From: Paraburkholderia dilworthii
Lineage (GTDB): Bacteria; Pseudomonadota; Gammaproteobacteria; Burkholderiales; Burkholderiaceae
NCBI RefSeq assembly: GCF_000472525.1
Contig: NZ_KI421431.1
Location: forward strand, 8,987 to 72,986
Direction of reading: 5' to 3'
Length of the DNA: 64,000 nt
Shown piece by piece: positions 33,811-42,883 of the stretch (its first letter is position 1; each line of letters opens with the position of its first letter). The translations under genes were made by a program, and so were the position numbers. The notes under the pieces were generated by a model. The model had not been told where the DNA came from and did no database searches. It saw nothing but the letters and a program-made list of their open reading frames with translations.

Positions 33811-35175
33811 TCAGGCCGCAAACCGTGCGACGCGCGGCACATGCTGCCGTACATCGTCGCGGCGGTGCACGCGCTTGCCGGCCGCATACGTTTCATAGAC
33901 AGCGCGATCGTCGCCAAGCAGCGCGAAAGCGAACAGCAGTTCTTCGAGCGATTCTGTGCGCGCCGTGCGGCGCGCGAGAAGCGGCGTTGCTTGCGGATCG
34001 AGCACGACGAAGTCCGCTTCCGACTTCGGCTTGAGCGCGCCCACCTTGTCGGCGAGATCGAGCGCTTCGGCCGCACCCGCTGTCGCGAGATAGAACATGC
34101 GCGTGGCCGTCAGATGATGGCCCGTCAAACGCGCGACTTTGTGCGCCTCGTTCATCGTTTGCAGCATCGAGAACGACGTGCCGCCGCCGACGTCGGTAGC
34201 GAGCGCGATCGGCATGCCGGCTTCATCGGCCTTGTCGAAATCGAATAGGCCGCTGCCGAGAAACAGGTTCGAAGTCGGGCAATGCGACGCGACGGTGCCG
34301 GTTTGAGCCATGCGTTGCCGGTCTTGCGCGTCGAGATGAATGCAGTGGCCGTACACGGCGCGGCGGCGCAGCAGACCGTAGTGGTCGTAGATGTCCAGAT
34401 AGCTGCGATGACCGGGGAAGAGACTGTTCACCCACTTCACTTCATCGGTGTTTTCCGCGACGTGGCTCTGGATGAACACATCCGCATGCTTGCCCGCCAG
34501 CACGCCGCATGCTTCCAGTTGCGCTTCGGTCGACGTCGGCGCAAAGCGCGGCGTGAGCGCGTACATTTGACGGCCGCGATTGTGCCAGCGGCCGATCAGC
34601 TCGGCGCTGTCGTCGTAGCCGGACTGCGCGGTGTCGCGCAGAAACTCGGGACAGTTGCGGTCCATCAGCACCTTGCCCGCCACCATGCGCAGATTGCGCG
34701 CCTCGCTTTCGGCGAAGAGCGCGTCGGCCGATTCCTTATGCACCGTGCAATACACGAGCGCCGTGGTCGTGCCGCAAGACAGCAGTTCTTCGAGGAAGAA
34801 GCTCGCCGTATCGCGCGCATAGGCTTGATCGGCGAAACGGCGTTCGGTCGGAAACGTGTACGTGTCGAGCCAGGGCAACAGGCCGGGCGCAGGCGACGCG
34901 ATCATGTCCGTCTGCGGATAATGAATATGCGTGTCGATGAAACCCGGCACGATCAGCTTGTCGCGCATGTCCTGCACCGGCGCGCCCGCCGCTAGCTGCG
35001 GCGAGAGCACCGCATACTCGCCCGCTGCGACGACATGGCCGTCTTCGACGATCAGCAGGCCGTCCTCATTGAAGACCGCTGCATTGGGCGAGCGCGACGG
35101 ATCGCCGTTGAAAGTCAGCAATTGCGCGCGGAATGCCGATTGGGCTGGATTAGCCGTTTGCGCCGGGTGAGTCAT
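33811..35175 (-). CDS. guaD: Guanine deaminase
   Basis: Deaminates guanine to xanthine. A 454-aa amidohydrolase with the metal motif GFIDTHIHYPQTDMIASP, the guanine deaminase signature LLPWLDTYTFPTE, metal ligands HVAEN and GHCIHLD, SHCPTSNLFLGSG, and the catalytic Asp in ALATDVGGGTSFSML. Length matches bacterial GuaD. ATG 35175 (MTHPAQT) is chosen with GGAGA about ten bases upstream; the frame runs on to 35574 without homology. It is the last gene of a purine catabolic run and supplies xanthine to XdhABC. Confidence 0.94.
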   Translation of the reverse strand: MTHPAQTANPAQSAFRAQLLTFNGDPSRSPNAAVFNEDGLLIVEDGHVVAAGEYAVLSPQLAAGAPVQDMRDKLIVPGFIDTHIHYPQTDMIASPAPGLLPWLDTYTFPTERRFADQAYARDTASFFLEELLSCGTTTALVYCTVHKESADALFAESEARNLRMVAGKVLMDRNCPEFLRDTAQSGYDDSAELIGRWHNRGRQMYALTPRFAPTSTEAQLEACGVLAGKHADVFIQSHVAENTDEVKWVNSLFPGHRSYLDIYDHYGLLRRRAVYGHCIHLDAQDRQRMAQTGTVASHCPTSNLFLGSGLFDFDKADEAGMPIALATDVGGGTSFSMLQTMNEAHKVARLTGHHLTATRMFYLATAGAAEALDLADKVGALKPKSEADFVVLDPQATPLLARRTARTESLEELLFAFALLGDDRAVYETYAAGKRVHRRDDVRQHVPRVARFAA

Positions 35176-35282
35176 GAGAAAGCCGTCTCCGAATGTGAAA
35201 AGCCAGGCAGCGTGGAAGGCGGCGTTGCGATGCCGGATTCGTCGAGGAGTCCACGCCGTCCACGCTGCGATACATCGGCCCG

Positions 35283-36329
35283 TCAGTGCGGGCCGTTTTG
35301 ATTCCAATGTGCGTCGAGCTTCGCGATCAGCTCCGCGCGTTGCCCGGGCGTAACGAACGACGCTTCGAAACCGTTGCGGATGATCGTGTAGACCTCGGCA
35401 TCGTCGAGCTTCAATGCGTCGATGGTCGCCGCATAGTTCGCGTTCACATAGCCGCCGAAATACGCGGGATCGTCGGAATTCACCGTGACGGCGACGCCGC
35501 GATCGAGCAAGTCTTTCAGCGTGTGTTTCGTCATGTCGTCGAATACGCAGAGCTTGAGGTTCGACAGCGGACACACCGTCAACGCAACGCGCGTGTCGGC
35601 AAGACGCGCGACGAGCGCCGGATCTTCGATGCTGCGCACGCCGTGATCGACGCGGTCCACCTTGAGCAGATCGAGCGCTTCATAGATATACGACGGCGGT
35701 CCTTCCTCGCCCGCATGCGCGACGAGCTTCAGGCCGACCGCACGCGCTTTCGCGAAGACGCGCTCGAACTTCGAGGGCGGATGGCCGCGCTCCGACGAAT
35801 CGAGCCCGACGCCGATCAGACGATGCCTGTACTGCTCGAATAAAGGCCGCGCTTCCTCGAATGTGGCGAGCGCATCTTCTTCCGACAGGTGACGCAGGAA
35901 GCACAAAATCAGCTTGCTCGACATGCCGCGCTTTTCAGCGTCGGCGAGCGCGCGCTCGATGCCGGCTACGACCGTCGCAATAGGCACGCCGCGCTCGGTG
36001 TGTGTCTGCGGATCGAAGAAAATTTCGCTGTGAATCACGTTGTCGGCGAGGCAGCGCTCGACATACGCCATCGTCATGTCGTAGAAATCCTGCTCGTGCA
36101 GCAGCACGCTTGCGCCGGCGTAATAGATGTCGAGAAACGATTGCAGATCGGTGAACGCGTAGGCGTCGCGCAACGCTTCGATCGAGTCGTAAGCGAGCTT
36201 CACGCCGTTGCGCTCGGCAAGCGCGAAAATCAGTTCGGGTTCAAGCGAGCCCTCGATGTGAATATGCAACTCGGCCTTCGGTGCGAGCATGGCCTTTTCG
36301 ATGAGGGACGTAGCGGTTGTTGTATTCAT
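35283..36329 (-). CDS. Adenine deaminase (adenosine deaminase family)
   Basis: A 348-aa zinc amidohydrolase. It has AELHIHIEGSLEPELIF (metal HxH), HAGEEGPPSYIYEAL, RVDHGVRSIED, VCPLSNLKLCVFDDM and NSDDPAYFGGYV. The EGSLEPE wording and the HPPSKF and KLCVFDDM segments match the adenine deaminase subgroup (such as Pseudomonas PA0148) rather than true adenosine deaminases, which read HVHLDGA. So the expected reaction is adenine to hypoxanthine. It lies between xdhC and guaD on the same strand. No strong ribosome site is visible at 36329. Confidence 0.9.
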   Translation of the reverse strand: MNTTTATSLIEKAMLAPKAELHIHIEGSLEPELIFALAERNGVKLAYDSIEALRDAYAFTDLQSFLDIYYAGASVLLHEQDFYDMTMAYVERCLADNVIHSEIFFDPQTHTERGVPIATVVAGIERALADAEKRGMSSKLILCFLRHLSEEDALATFEEARPLFEQYRHRLIGVGLDSSERGHPPSKFERVFAKARAVGLKLVAHAGEEGPPSYIYEALDLLKVDRVDHGVRSIEDPALVARLADTRVALTVCPLSNLKLCVFDDMTKHTLKDLLDRGVAVTVNSDDPAYFGGYVNANYAATIDALKLDDAEVYTIIRNGFEASFVTPGQRAELIAKLDAHWNQNGPH

Positions 36330-36397
36330 GGTCGGTCAGGAGTTCATTGGTGTCGTTGTGCGCCGGATGCGTGAGCGTGATGTCGACCTGCCGTTCG

Positions 36398-37414
36398 TCA
36401 AACGGTCTGCGCTGCGCGATGCACGCTCGCATTCGCTTCGACAGCTTGCAGCAGTTGCGCGGCGGCGGAAATCGCAATGATTTCCGGCGACTTGTCGACA
36501 ATGCCGTCCACGCCGAGCGGACACTTCATCCGCGCAATCCGCGACGGATCGATGCCGCGCGCGGCGAGCCGGTGTTCGAACTGCTTGCGCTTGCTGTGCG
36601 AGCCGATCATGCCGAAGAATGCGAAGTCGCCGCGCCTCAGAATGCGCTCGGCCAGTTCGAGGTCGCGCGTATGGTTGTGCGTCATCACGATGAAGTACGT
36701 GTTGGGCGCGGCGGTGTCGACGGCTTCGTCGGGCGCGTCGTTCGCGTCGATCTTCACGTTGTGCGCGTGCAGCGATTCGACGGGTGGAAACTGCGCGTCG
36801 CGTTCATCGACCCAGCGTACCGTGCAAGGCAGCGTGGCCAGCACGCGAACCAGCGCGGCGCCCACATGGCCCGCGCCGAACAGCACGACCGGGAAGTCGC
36901 CTGGCGCAATGGTTTCGGTGAGCAGCGCGCCGCTGTCGTCGAAACCGGCGCCGTCCCACAGCAGGCAGTCGGCGGCATCGACGCCCGGCTCGGGGTCGGA
37001 CAGCATCACCGCATCCGGTGCGGGGCCGAATGATACGCTACGCACCGTCGATTGACCGGCGGCCACGCGCTTCGCAAGCGACGTAATCCAGCCGAGATCG
37101 CCGATGTCGAGCCGTTCGAACGCGAGTATCACCGCGCCGCCGCAGCATTGGCCGAGGCTCGGGCCGAGCGCGAAACGTTCGAGCCGGCGCATATGCGGCG
37201 AGCGCATGCCGTCGCGCAGCACCTGGCGCGCGGTCTCGATTGCTTTCCATTCGAGGTGTCCGCCGCCAATGGTATGTTTCGCCGAATCGCGGGTGACGAT
37301 CATCTTGGTGCCGGCCTCGCGAGGCGCCGAACCTTCGACGCGCGCGACCGTCACCAGCACGGCGGCGTCGCCGTGCGCGAGCAGTTGTTGCAGGTCAGGT
37401 AGCCAGGCTTGCAT
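36398..37414 (-). CDS. xdhC: Xanthine dehydrogenase accessory protein XdhC
   Basis: XdhC binds molybdenum cofactor, promotes its sulfuration and inserts it into XdhB. The 338-aa product has the family blocks VLVTVARVEGSAPREAGTKMIV, IGGGHLEWKAIETA, LGPSLGQCCGGAV (conserved Cys pair), VVLFGAGHVGAALV (Rossmann), MTHNHTRDLEL and GMIGSHSKRKQFE. The ATG at 37414 opens the family N-terminus (MQAWLPDLQQLL). It follows xdhB after 172 bases that hold a short tandem repeat, and precedes the deaminase genes. Confidence 0.93.
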   Translation of the reverse strand: MQAWLPDLQQLLAHGDAAVLVTVARVEGSAPREAGTKMIVTRDSAKHTIGGGHLEWKAIETARQVLRDGMRSPHMRRLERFALGPSLGQCCGGAVILAFERLDIGDLGWITSLAKRVAAGQSTVRSVSFGPAPDAVMLSDPEPGVDAADCLLWDGAGFDDSGALLTETIAPGDFPVVLFGAGHVGAALVRVLATLPCTVRWVDERDAQFPPVESLHAHNVKIDANDAPDEAVDTAAPNTYFIVMTHNHTRDLELAERILRRGDFAFFGMIGSHSKRKQFEHRLAARGIDPSRIARMKCPLGVDGIVDKSPEIIAISAAAQLLQAVEANASVHRAAQTV

Positions 37415-37527
37415 CCGGCGATTCTCCGTACAGTGCCGCTCGGGGTTTCCGTGCGGGTAGTTGAGCGTGGCGCGAGGCGTTTGTATCGCATCGGGCGTTG
37501 AGGTTCGTCACTTTTCTATTCGCTTGA

Positions 37528-37566
37528 GTTCTGCGTTTCGGTTCTGTCTTTCGGTTCTTTGCTTCG
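37528..37566. repeat. Three imperfect 13-bp tandem repeats
   Basis: Units GTTCTGCGTTTCG (37528-37540), GTTCTGTCTTTCG (37541-37553) and GTTCTTTGCTTCG (37554-37566) lie head to tail between xdhB and xdhC. They could be a slippage product or a regulatory element; no terminator is seen here. Confidence 0.75.
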
Positions 37567-37586
37567 GCCCCTGCTTTGCGCACGTC

Positions 37587-40037
37587 TCAGGCAGTCGTGT
37601 TCGTGGCCGTCGCTTCCTTTGCCGTTCCTTGCGCCAATGACGAATCGCTCGCGCTTTGTGCGTGCAATGCATCCAGTGCATCGAGAATCGCTTCGGGCGT
37701 GGCGGGCGCGCGCAACATCGGCGCATGTCGAGCGGATGGCACCGCGGCTGCAATTGCGTCGCGAATCGCAAGAAACACCGAGAACGGTAGCAGCAGCGGC
37801 GGCTCGCCGACAGCCTTCGAGCGGAACACCGTCGGCTCGGCGTTCGGGTTCTCATAGAGCCGCACGTGGAACGCAGCGGGCGTGTCGTTCACAGCCGGGA
37901 TCTTGTACGTGGACGGCGCGTGCGTCATCAGACGGCCATCGCGATTCCACCACAATTCTTCGGTGGTGAGCCAGCCCATGCCCTGAATGAAGCCGCCTTC
38001 GACCTGGCCGAGATCGATTGCCGGATTGATCGACTGGCCGGCATCGTGCAGCACGTCGGCGCGCAGCAGCTTCCATTCGCCGGTCAGCGTGTCGATCACC
38101 ACTTCGGACACCGCCGCGCCGTACGCGAAGTAATAAAACGGATGACCGGTCAGCGTTTTCGCATCCCAATGCACTTTCGGCGTTGCGTAGAAACCGTCCG
38201 ACCACAACTGCACGCGCGCGAGATACGCCGCGCCGATAAGTTGATCGAAGGGCATCGCGCCGCCGTTCACCGATACTTCGCCGTTGATGAACCGCACATC
38301 GTCTGCATTGCCGCCGAGTTGTTTCGCTGCCAGTTCCGCGAGCCTCGCGCGGATCGTTCGCGCGGCGGCTTCCGCAGCCTTGCCGTTCAGATCGCTGCCG
38401 GTCGAAGCGGCGGTCGCCGACGTGTTGGCGATTTTCGACGTGTCGGTTGCGCTCACACGCACGCGCGAAAGCGGCAAGCCGAACTCGTTCGCGACGACTT
38501 GCGCGACCTTCGTGTTGAGTCCCTGGCCCATCTCGGTGCCGCCGTGATTGATGAGCACCGAGCCGTCCTTGTACACATGCACCAGCGCTCCGGCCTGATT
38601 CAGAAACGGCACGTTGAACGAGATGCCGAACTTGACCGGCGAAAACGCGAGGCCGCGCTTGAGCACCGGGCTCTTGGCGTTGAACGCGGCGATCGCTGCG
38701 CGGCGCGCGCGATAGTCGCTCGAGTCGAGCAGATCGTCGGTCAACGGCGCGATGATGTTGTCTTCGACGCGCTGTCCATAAGGTGTCGTATCGCGTTCGC
38801 CTATGCCGTAGTAATTGGCGATACGTACATCGAGCGGATCGCGGTTCAACTGACGCGCGATGCTGTCGAGCATCACCTCCATCACGAGCGCACCTTGCGG
38901 TCCGCCGAAGCCGCGAAACGCGGTGTTCGACTGCGTGTTGGTCTTGCAGCAGAGCGCGACGATGTCGACGTCGGACAGGTAGTACGCGTTATCGAAATGG
39001 CACACGGCGCGCGTCGCGACCGCGCCCGACAGATCGGCGGAATAGCCGGCGCGCAACGCGATTTCCACGCGTGCGCCGAGAATGCGGCCGCTGTCGTCGA
39101 AGCCCGCTTCGTATTCGTAGATCGCGTCGTGCCGCTTGCCGGTGATCATGAAGTCGTCGTCGCGATCGGCGCGCAGTTTGACCGGACGACGCAGCAGCTT
39201 CGCCGCAAGCGACGCCACGCACGCAAAGAGCGCCGATTGCGATTCCTTGCCGCCGAAGCCGCCGCCCATCCGGCGGCATTCGCACACCACGTTATGCGCG
39301 GACCAGCCGAGCATATGCGCGACGACCTGTTGCATTTCACTCGGATGCTGCGTCGAGCTATAGACGAGCATGCCGTCCATCTCTTTCGGCACCGCGTACG
39401 CGACCTGGCCTTCGAGATAGAACTGCTCCTGACCGCCGACCTCGAACGTGCCGCGAATTTTGTTCGGTGCGGCGGCGATCTTCGCGTCGGGATCACCGCG
39501 CTTCAGATGCAGCGGCGGCAACACGAACTGTCTCGCGGCCTTCGCGTCCGCCGGCGTGAGGATCGCTTCGAGCGGTTCGTAGCGGATCACGTCGTCGCTT
39601 TTCGCGAGGGCCGCCGCGCGGCGCGCGAGTTCGTGGCTCTCGGCGATCACGGCGAACACGGGCTGGCCAAGGTACAGCACTTCATCGACGGCGAGAATCG
39701 GATCGTCGTGCAGCACCGGGCCGCAGTTGTTTTCTCCGGGGATGTCTTCTGCGGTCAGCACCGCGATCACGCCCGGCGCTTTTTTTACCGCGTCGAGATC
39801 CATCGACACGATGCGCGCGTGCGCATGGCGCGACAAGCCGAGCGCCGCGTGCAGCGTGCCGTGTAGTTCGGCGATGTCGTCGGTGTACGTGGCTTCGCCG
39901 CTCACATGCAGCGCGGCCGATTCATGCGGCAGCGCGACGCCGATTGCGGCTTCGGGTTGCTGCCGGGCGGCGTGCTTTTCAGCAGGGTTTTCCGCCTGCC
40001 GTGCAGCGCGTTGGACAAAAGCATCGGTGCGGTTCAT
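37587..40037 (-). CDS. xdhB: Xanthine dehydrogenase molybdopterin subunit XdhB
   Basis: Large molybdenum subunit; oxidises hypoxanthine to xanthine and xanthine to urate. The 816-aa protein has the conserved blocks ATYTDDI, EGQVAYAVP, RMGGGFGGKESQ, FRGFGGPQGALVMEV (Arg for substrate orientation), and the general-base Glu in KAVGEPPLLLPFSVF near the C-terminus. Start at 40037 overlaps the xdhA stop (ATGA), so the two are coupled. The frame stays open upstream to 40856 in the shadow of xdhA, but homology starts only at 40037. The C-terminal Ala/Thr tail is short. Confidence 0.95.
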   Translation of the reverse strand: MNRTDAFVQRAARQAENPAEKHAARQQPEAAIGVALPHESAALHVSGEATYTDDIAELHGTLHAALGLSRHAHARIVSMDLDAVKKAPGVIAVLTAEDIPGENNCGPVLHDDPILAVDEVLYLGQPVFAVIAESHELARRAAALAKSDDVIRYEPLEAILTPADAKAARQFVLPPLHLKRGDPDAKIAAAPNKIRGTFEVGGQEQFYLEGQVAYAVPKEMDGMLVYSSTQHPSEMQQVVAHMLGWSAHNVVCECRRMGGGFGGKESQSALFACVASLAAKLLRRPVKLRADRDDDFMITGKRHDAIYEYEAGFDDSGRILGARVEIALRAGYSADLSGAVATRAVCHFDNAYYLSDVDIVALCCKTNTQSNTAFRGFGGPQGALVMEVMLDSIARQLNRDPLDVRIANYYGIGERDTTPYGQRVEDNIIAPLTDDLLDSSDYRARRAAIAAFNAKSPVLKRGLAFSPVKFGISFNVPFLNQAGALVHVYKDGSVLINHGGTEMGQGLNTKVAQVVANEFGLPLSRVRVSATDTSKIANTSATAASTGSDLNGKAAEAAARTIRARLAELAAKQLGGNADDVRFINGEVSVNGGAMPFDQLIGAAYLARVQLWSDGFYATPKVHWDAKTLTGHPFYYFAYGAAVSEVVIDTLTGEWKLLRADVLHDAGQSINPAIDLGQVEGGFIQGMGWLTTEELWWNRDGRLMTHAPSTYKIPAVNDTPAAFHVRLYENPNAEPTVFRSKAVGEPPLLLPFSVFLAIRDAIAAAVPSARHAPMLRAPATPEAILDALDALHAQSASDSSLAQGTAKEATATNTTA

Positions 40038-41581
40038 CACGACGGCTCCTTCGCAATTGCGTCCGGCACGCCGGCTTCGAACGCGAACGCATTGACGTCG
40101 AAGAGCGCGAGCGGCGCGTCGTCGCGCGTTTCCAGATGAAAGCGCCACAGCAGGTTGCGCGCCACCTTCAGCCGATAGGCGCTCGATGCGCGCATGTCGG
40201 TGAGCGGCTGGTAGTCGGCGACGAGTGCGTTCATGGCCTGCCGCGCGGTGCTCTCGTTCCACGTCGCGCCGGTCATTACAGCCTCGGTTTGCGCGGCCCG
40301 CTTCGGCGTCGCCGCCATGCCGCCGAATGCGACGCGAGCGTCGACGATCTTGCCGCCATCGCCGATATGCAAAGCGAAGGCCGCACAGACCGCGGAAATG
40401 TCCTGATCGTAGCGCTTCGATACTTTGTATGTGCGAAAGCGCAGATTGCCCGCCGGCCGCGGCACGCGCAGCGCGGCAACGAATTCGCCCGCCCCGAGCG
40501 CGGTTTTCTGATAGCCGAGATAGAACGCGTCGAGTGGCAGCGTGCGCGTTTTTGCACCGTGGCGCAGCACGACTTCGGCGCCGAGCGCGAGTAGCGGGGG
40601 CATCGAATCGCCGATCGGCGAGCCGTTTGCAACATTGCCGCCGAGCGTGCCGGCATTGCGGATGGGCAGCGACGCAAAGCGCGTCCACAACTCGGCGAGT
40701 TCGGGATAGTCGGCGGCGAGGGCCGCATATGCGTCTTCGAGCGTGACGGCCGCGCCGACAGTCAGCGTCTGCGCATCGCGCTCGATCGTCTTCAGTTCGC
40801 GGACGTTGCCAATGTACAGAACCTCGCCGAGATCGCGGAACTGTTTGGTGACCCACAAGCCGACGTCGGTACTGCCGGCGACGATCCGGGCTTGCGGATA
40901 TTCGGCGCGAAGGCGCGCGAATGCGTCGAGCGTAAGCGGCGCATAGAACGCGGGCGCACCGAACGCGGCGCCGCGCGTGTCGGGCGCGCGGTACTCGAAG
41001 GTGTCGTCGCGTCGCAGTGTGCGCAGGGCCGCTTCGACTGCCTTGCGGTCAAGCGTGACGCGCGGGTATTGCGCGTAGTCGAACATTTTCTGCGATGCGT
41101 CCACAATCGGCCGGTAGCCGGTGCAGCGGCACAGGTTGCCGGAGAGGGCGGTGTTGATTTCGTCGCGAGTTGGCAGGCCGGCGGCGGCCGGCTGGTTTTC
41201 GTACAGCGCCCACATCGACATGACGAAACCGGGCGTGCAGAAGCCGCATTGCGAGCCGTGACAGTCGACCATCGCCTGCTGCACGGAATGCAGCGTGCCG
41301 CCGGCGGTGCGCAGGTCTTCGACGGTGAAGAGCGCTTTGCCGTCGAGCGTGGGAAGAAACTGGATGCAGGCGTTGACCGCTTTCAGCGCGAGCGCGCCTT
41401 GCGCGTCGAGTTCGCCGATTACCACCATGCACGCGCCGCAGTCGCCTTCAGCGCAGCCTTCCTTGGTCCCGGTGCAATGCAGGTCTTCGCGCAGATGCTG
41501 GAGCACGGTGCGCGACGCAGGGGCGCCCGCGACCTCGTGGACGGACCCTTGGCGATAAAAGCGGATGGTTTGCGTTGTCAT
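40037..41581 (-). CDS. xdhA: Xanthine dehydrogenase Fe-S/FAD subunit XdhA
   Basis: Small subunit carrying two [2Fe-2S] clusters and FAD, passing electrons to NAD. The 514-aa protein has the plant-type cluster CTGTKEGCAEGDCGAC, the second cluster CGFCTPGF...CRCTGYRP, then a FAD domain with ARIVAGSTDVGLWV and IRNAGTLGGNVANGSPIGD. The size fits bacterial XdhA where the Fe-S and FAD domains are fused. The start MTTQTIRFYRQGS at 41581 matches the family. First gene of the purine run xdhA-xdhB-xdhC-adenine deaminase-guaD. Confidence 0.95.
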   Translation of the reverse strand: MTTQTIRFYRQGSVHEVAGAPASRTVLQHLREDLHCTGTKEGCAEGDCGACMVVIGELDAQGALALKAVNACIQFLPTLDGKALFTVEDLRTAGGTLHSVQQAMVDCHGSQCGFCTPGFVMSMWALYENQPAAAGLPTRDEINTALSGNLCRCTGYRPIVDASQKMFDYAQYPRVTLDRKAVEAALRTLRRDDTFEYRAPDTRGAAFGAPAFYAPLTLDAFARLRAEYPQARIVAGSTDVGLWVTKQFRDLGEVLYIGNVRELKTIERDAQTLTVGAAVTLEDAYAALAADYPELAELWTRFASLPIRNAGTLGGNVANGSPIGDSMPPLLALGAEVVLRHGAKTRTLPLDAFYLGYQKTALGAGEFVAALRVPRPAGNLRFRTYKVSKRYDQDISAVCAAFALHIGDGGKIVDARVAFGGMAATPKRAAQTEAVMTGATWNESTARQAMNALVADYQPLTDMRASSAYRLKVARNLLWRFHLETRDDAPLALFDVNAFAFEAGVPDAIAKEPS

Positions 41582-42248
41582 GGCGAATCCAGAAGACAGT
41601 GCGGACCGGGCGCGCGTTACGCATGGGGTCGCGCCGAAGCCGGCCTCGCGCACGTAGATCGCCATCCATATCCGAAGATAGCATTACGGCGCCTCAAAAA
41701 TATTTCCGATGTCGCATGAAGCTTATTCGGAACATGCAATGAGATAAGTCTGATTTGAGTCGGATTCGTCTGGAGCGGGGAAGTTGCGTCGGGCGGGGCA
41801 GAGATGGACCGGGGAGTGTGGCCGATAGCGAAGTGCGGGCCGCGGCGGGTGTGGCGAAGCGGCGGGGTCGATGGCGAGGGGGCGAGGGGCGGGAGACGGG
41901 TCTACGCGATCGACGGGCGGGCCGAAAGTGCGGCAGGACAGGAAAGGCTGGAAAGGCTGGAAAGGCTGGATAAGCAGCACACCAGCGCCAGGCGAGCGCG
42001 AACCATGCGGGCGCAGTACCTGCGGTTTGAAGCGGGGCCAACCCAGAGCGCCGACCGGCGGCAGTACCAGCACAGCACCAGCACCAGCCAGCACAGCACG
42101 AACGCGGGCAAAAAAGCCGGCGTGGGGCAATAGCGCGGACCGCGGTGCTAATTCACGCAGGCAACATTATTGCGGCTACCCTCGACTTCCGTTGCCGCGC
42201 CGCGAAGCGCCCAACGCACTCGAGCATCGCCTGAACCGGCAAAACCGT
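41582..42248. other. Intergenic region between xdhA and dsbB
   Basis: About 670 bases with no supported gene; frames on both strands here have repetitive, non-protein-like composition. The xdhA promoter must lie near 41600-41760, where an A+T-rich patch and GCATG/CATGC arms (41718-41741) occur. The middle holds purine- and GC-rich simple sequence, including the tandem repeat at 41941. Confidence 0.5.
41941..41969. repeat. Three tandem copies of a 9-bp unit
   Basis: GGAAAGGCT is repeated three times perfectly (41941-41967), followed by GG, within simple-sequence DNA. A CAGCACCAG-rich patch follows at about 42060-42100. Confidence 0.8.
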
Positions 42249-42758
42249 TCACGCAATCCGTCTGCGATTGCGCACGAGGCTAATCGTCAGCGGCAAAAAC
42301 GCCAGCACGAACCCGACCAGCGCCCACATCGGCAGTGTCAACCCCAGCATCGGCGGATAGGCCGTTTCGCATAGTCCTGCGACCTTGAACACGCCCGGCA
42401 GCCAGTGCGCAGGCGGTAGGCTGTCGACCACCGGCTGCAACGCGTCGAAGCCGCAGCTGAAGCCCGGATTGGCCTGCACGTACACGTGCCGCACCGCGGT
42501 CACGATGCCCGCCAGCGCCGACAACGCCGCCATCGCTTCGAGCAGACGCACGCCGCGCCAGCTGTTGAACCGCGCGCCGAGGAACGCGAAGATCGCGATC
42601 AGCAGGAAGAAATAGCGCTGGATGATGCACAACGGGCACGGATCTTCGTGCTTGAAGTACTGCAGATACAGCGCGCCGGCCACGAGGCCGACGCAGATCA
42701 GGCCAAGCAGGACCAGCAGGGAGCGCTCGCGGCGCAGCATCGCATTGTCGTTGTTCAT
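42249..42758 (-). CDS. dsbB: Disulfide bond formation protein DsbB
   Basis: Inner-membrane quinone reductase that reoxidises DsbA. The 169-aa protein has four predicted helices, the first redox pair C41/C44 (DPCPLCIIQRY) in the first periplasmic loop and the second pair C102/C130 in the second loop (GFSCGFD and AGLCE). Both pairs are intact. Start MNNDNAMLRRERSLL at 42758. Transcribed alone, with a 120-base gap to the amidase gene's 3' end upstream of it on the same strand. Confidence 0.94.
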   Translation of the reverse strand: MNNDNAMLRRERSLLVLLGLICVGLVAGALYLQYFKHEDPCPLCIIQRYFFLLIAIFAFLGARFNSWRGVRLLEAMAALSALAGIVTAVRHVYVQANPGFSCGFDALQPVVDSLPPAHWLPGVFKVAGLCETAYPPMLGLTLPMWALVGFVLAFLPLTISLVRNRRRIA

Positions 42759-42883
42759 GGATCGTTGTGGCGGTTCCGTTGCTGTTGTGTGGCTGCCAAT
42801 AAGCGAAAAAGGCGGGTGCTCGCGATTCTAGCGCGAACCTCCGCCCCCACGACGCCGCGTCCGCATGCAAACCGTGACGCCGC

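Noticed and set aside
40038..40856. N-terminal extension of XdhB
   Set aside because: The open frame runs antisense-like within xdhA with no homology; the ATG at 40037 overlaps the xdhA stop and matches the family.
41723..42130. Minus-strand frame with a repeated IQPFQPFQPF segment
   Set aside because: The repetition comes from a 9-bp tandem repeat in non-coding DNA; the frame lacks a start signal.
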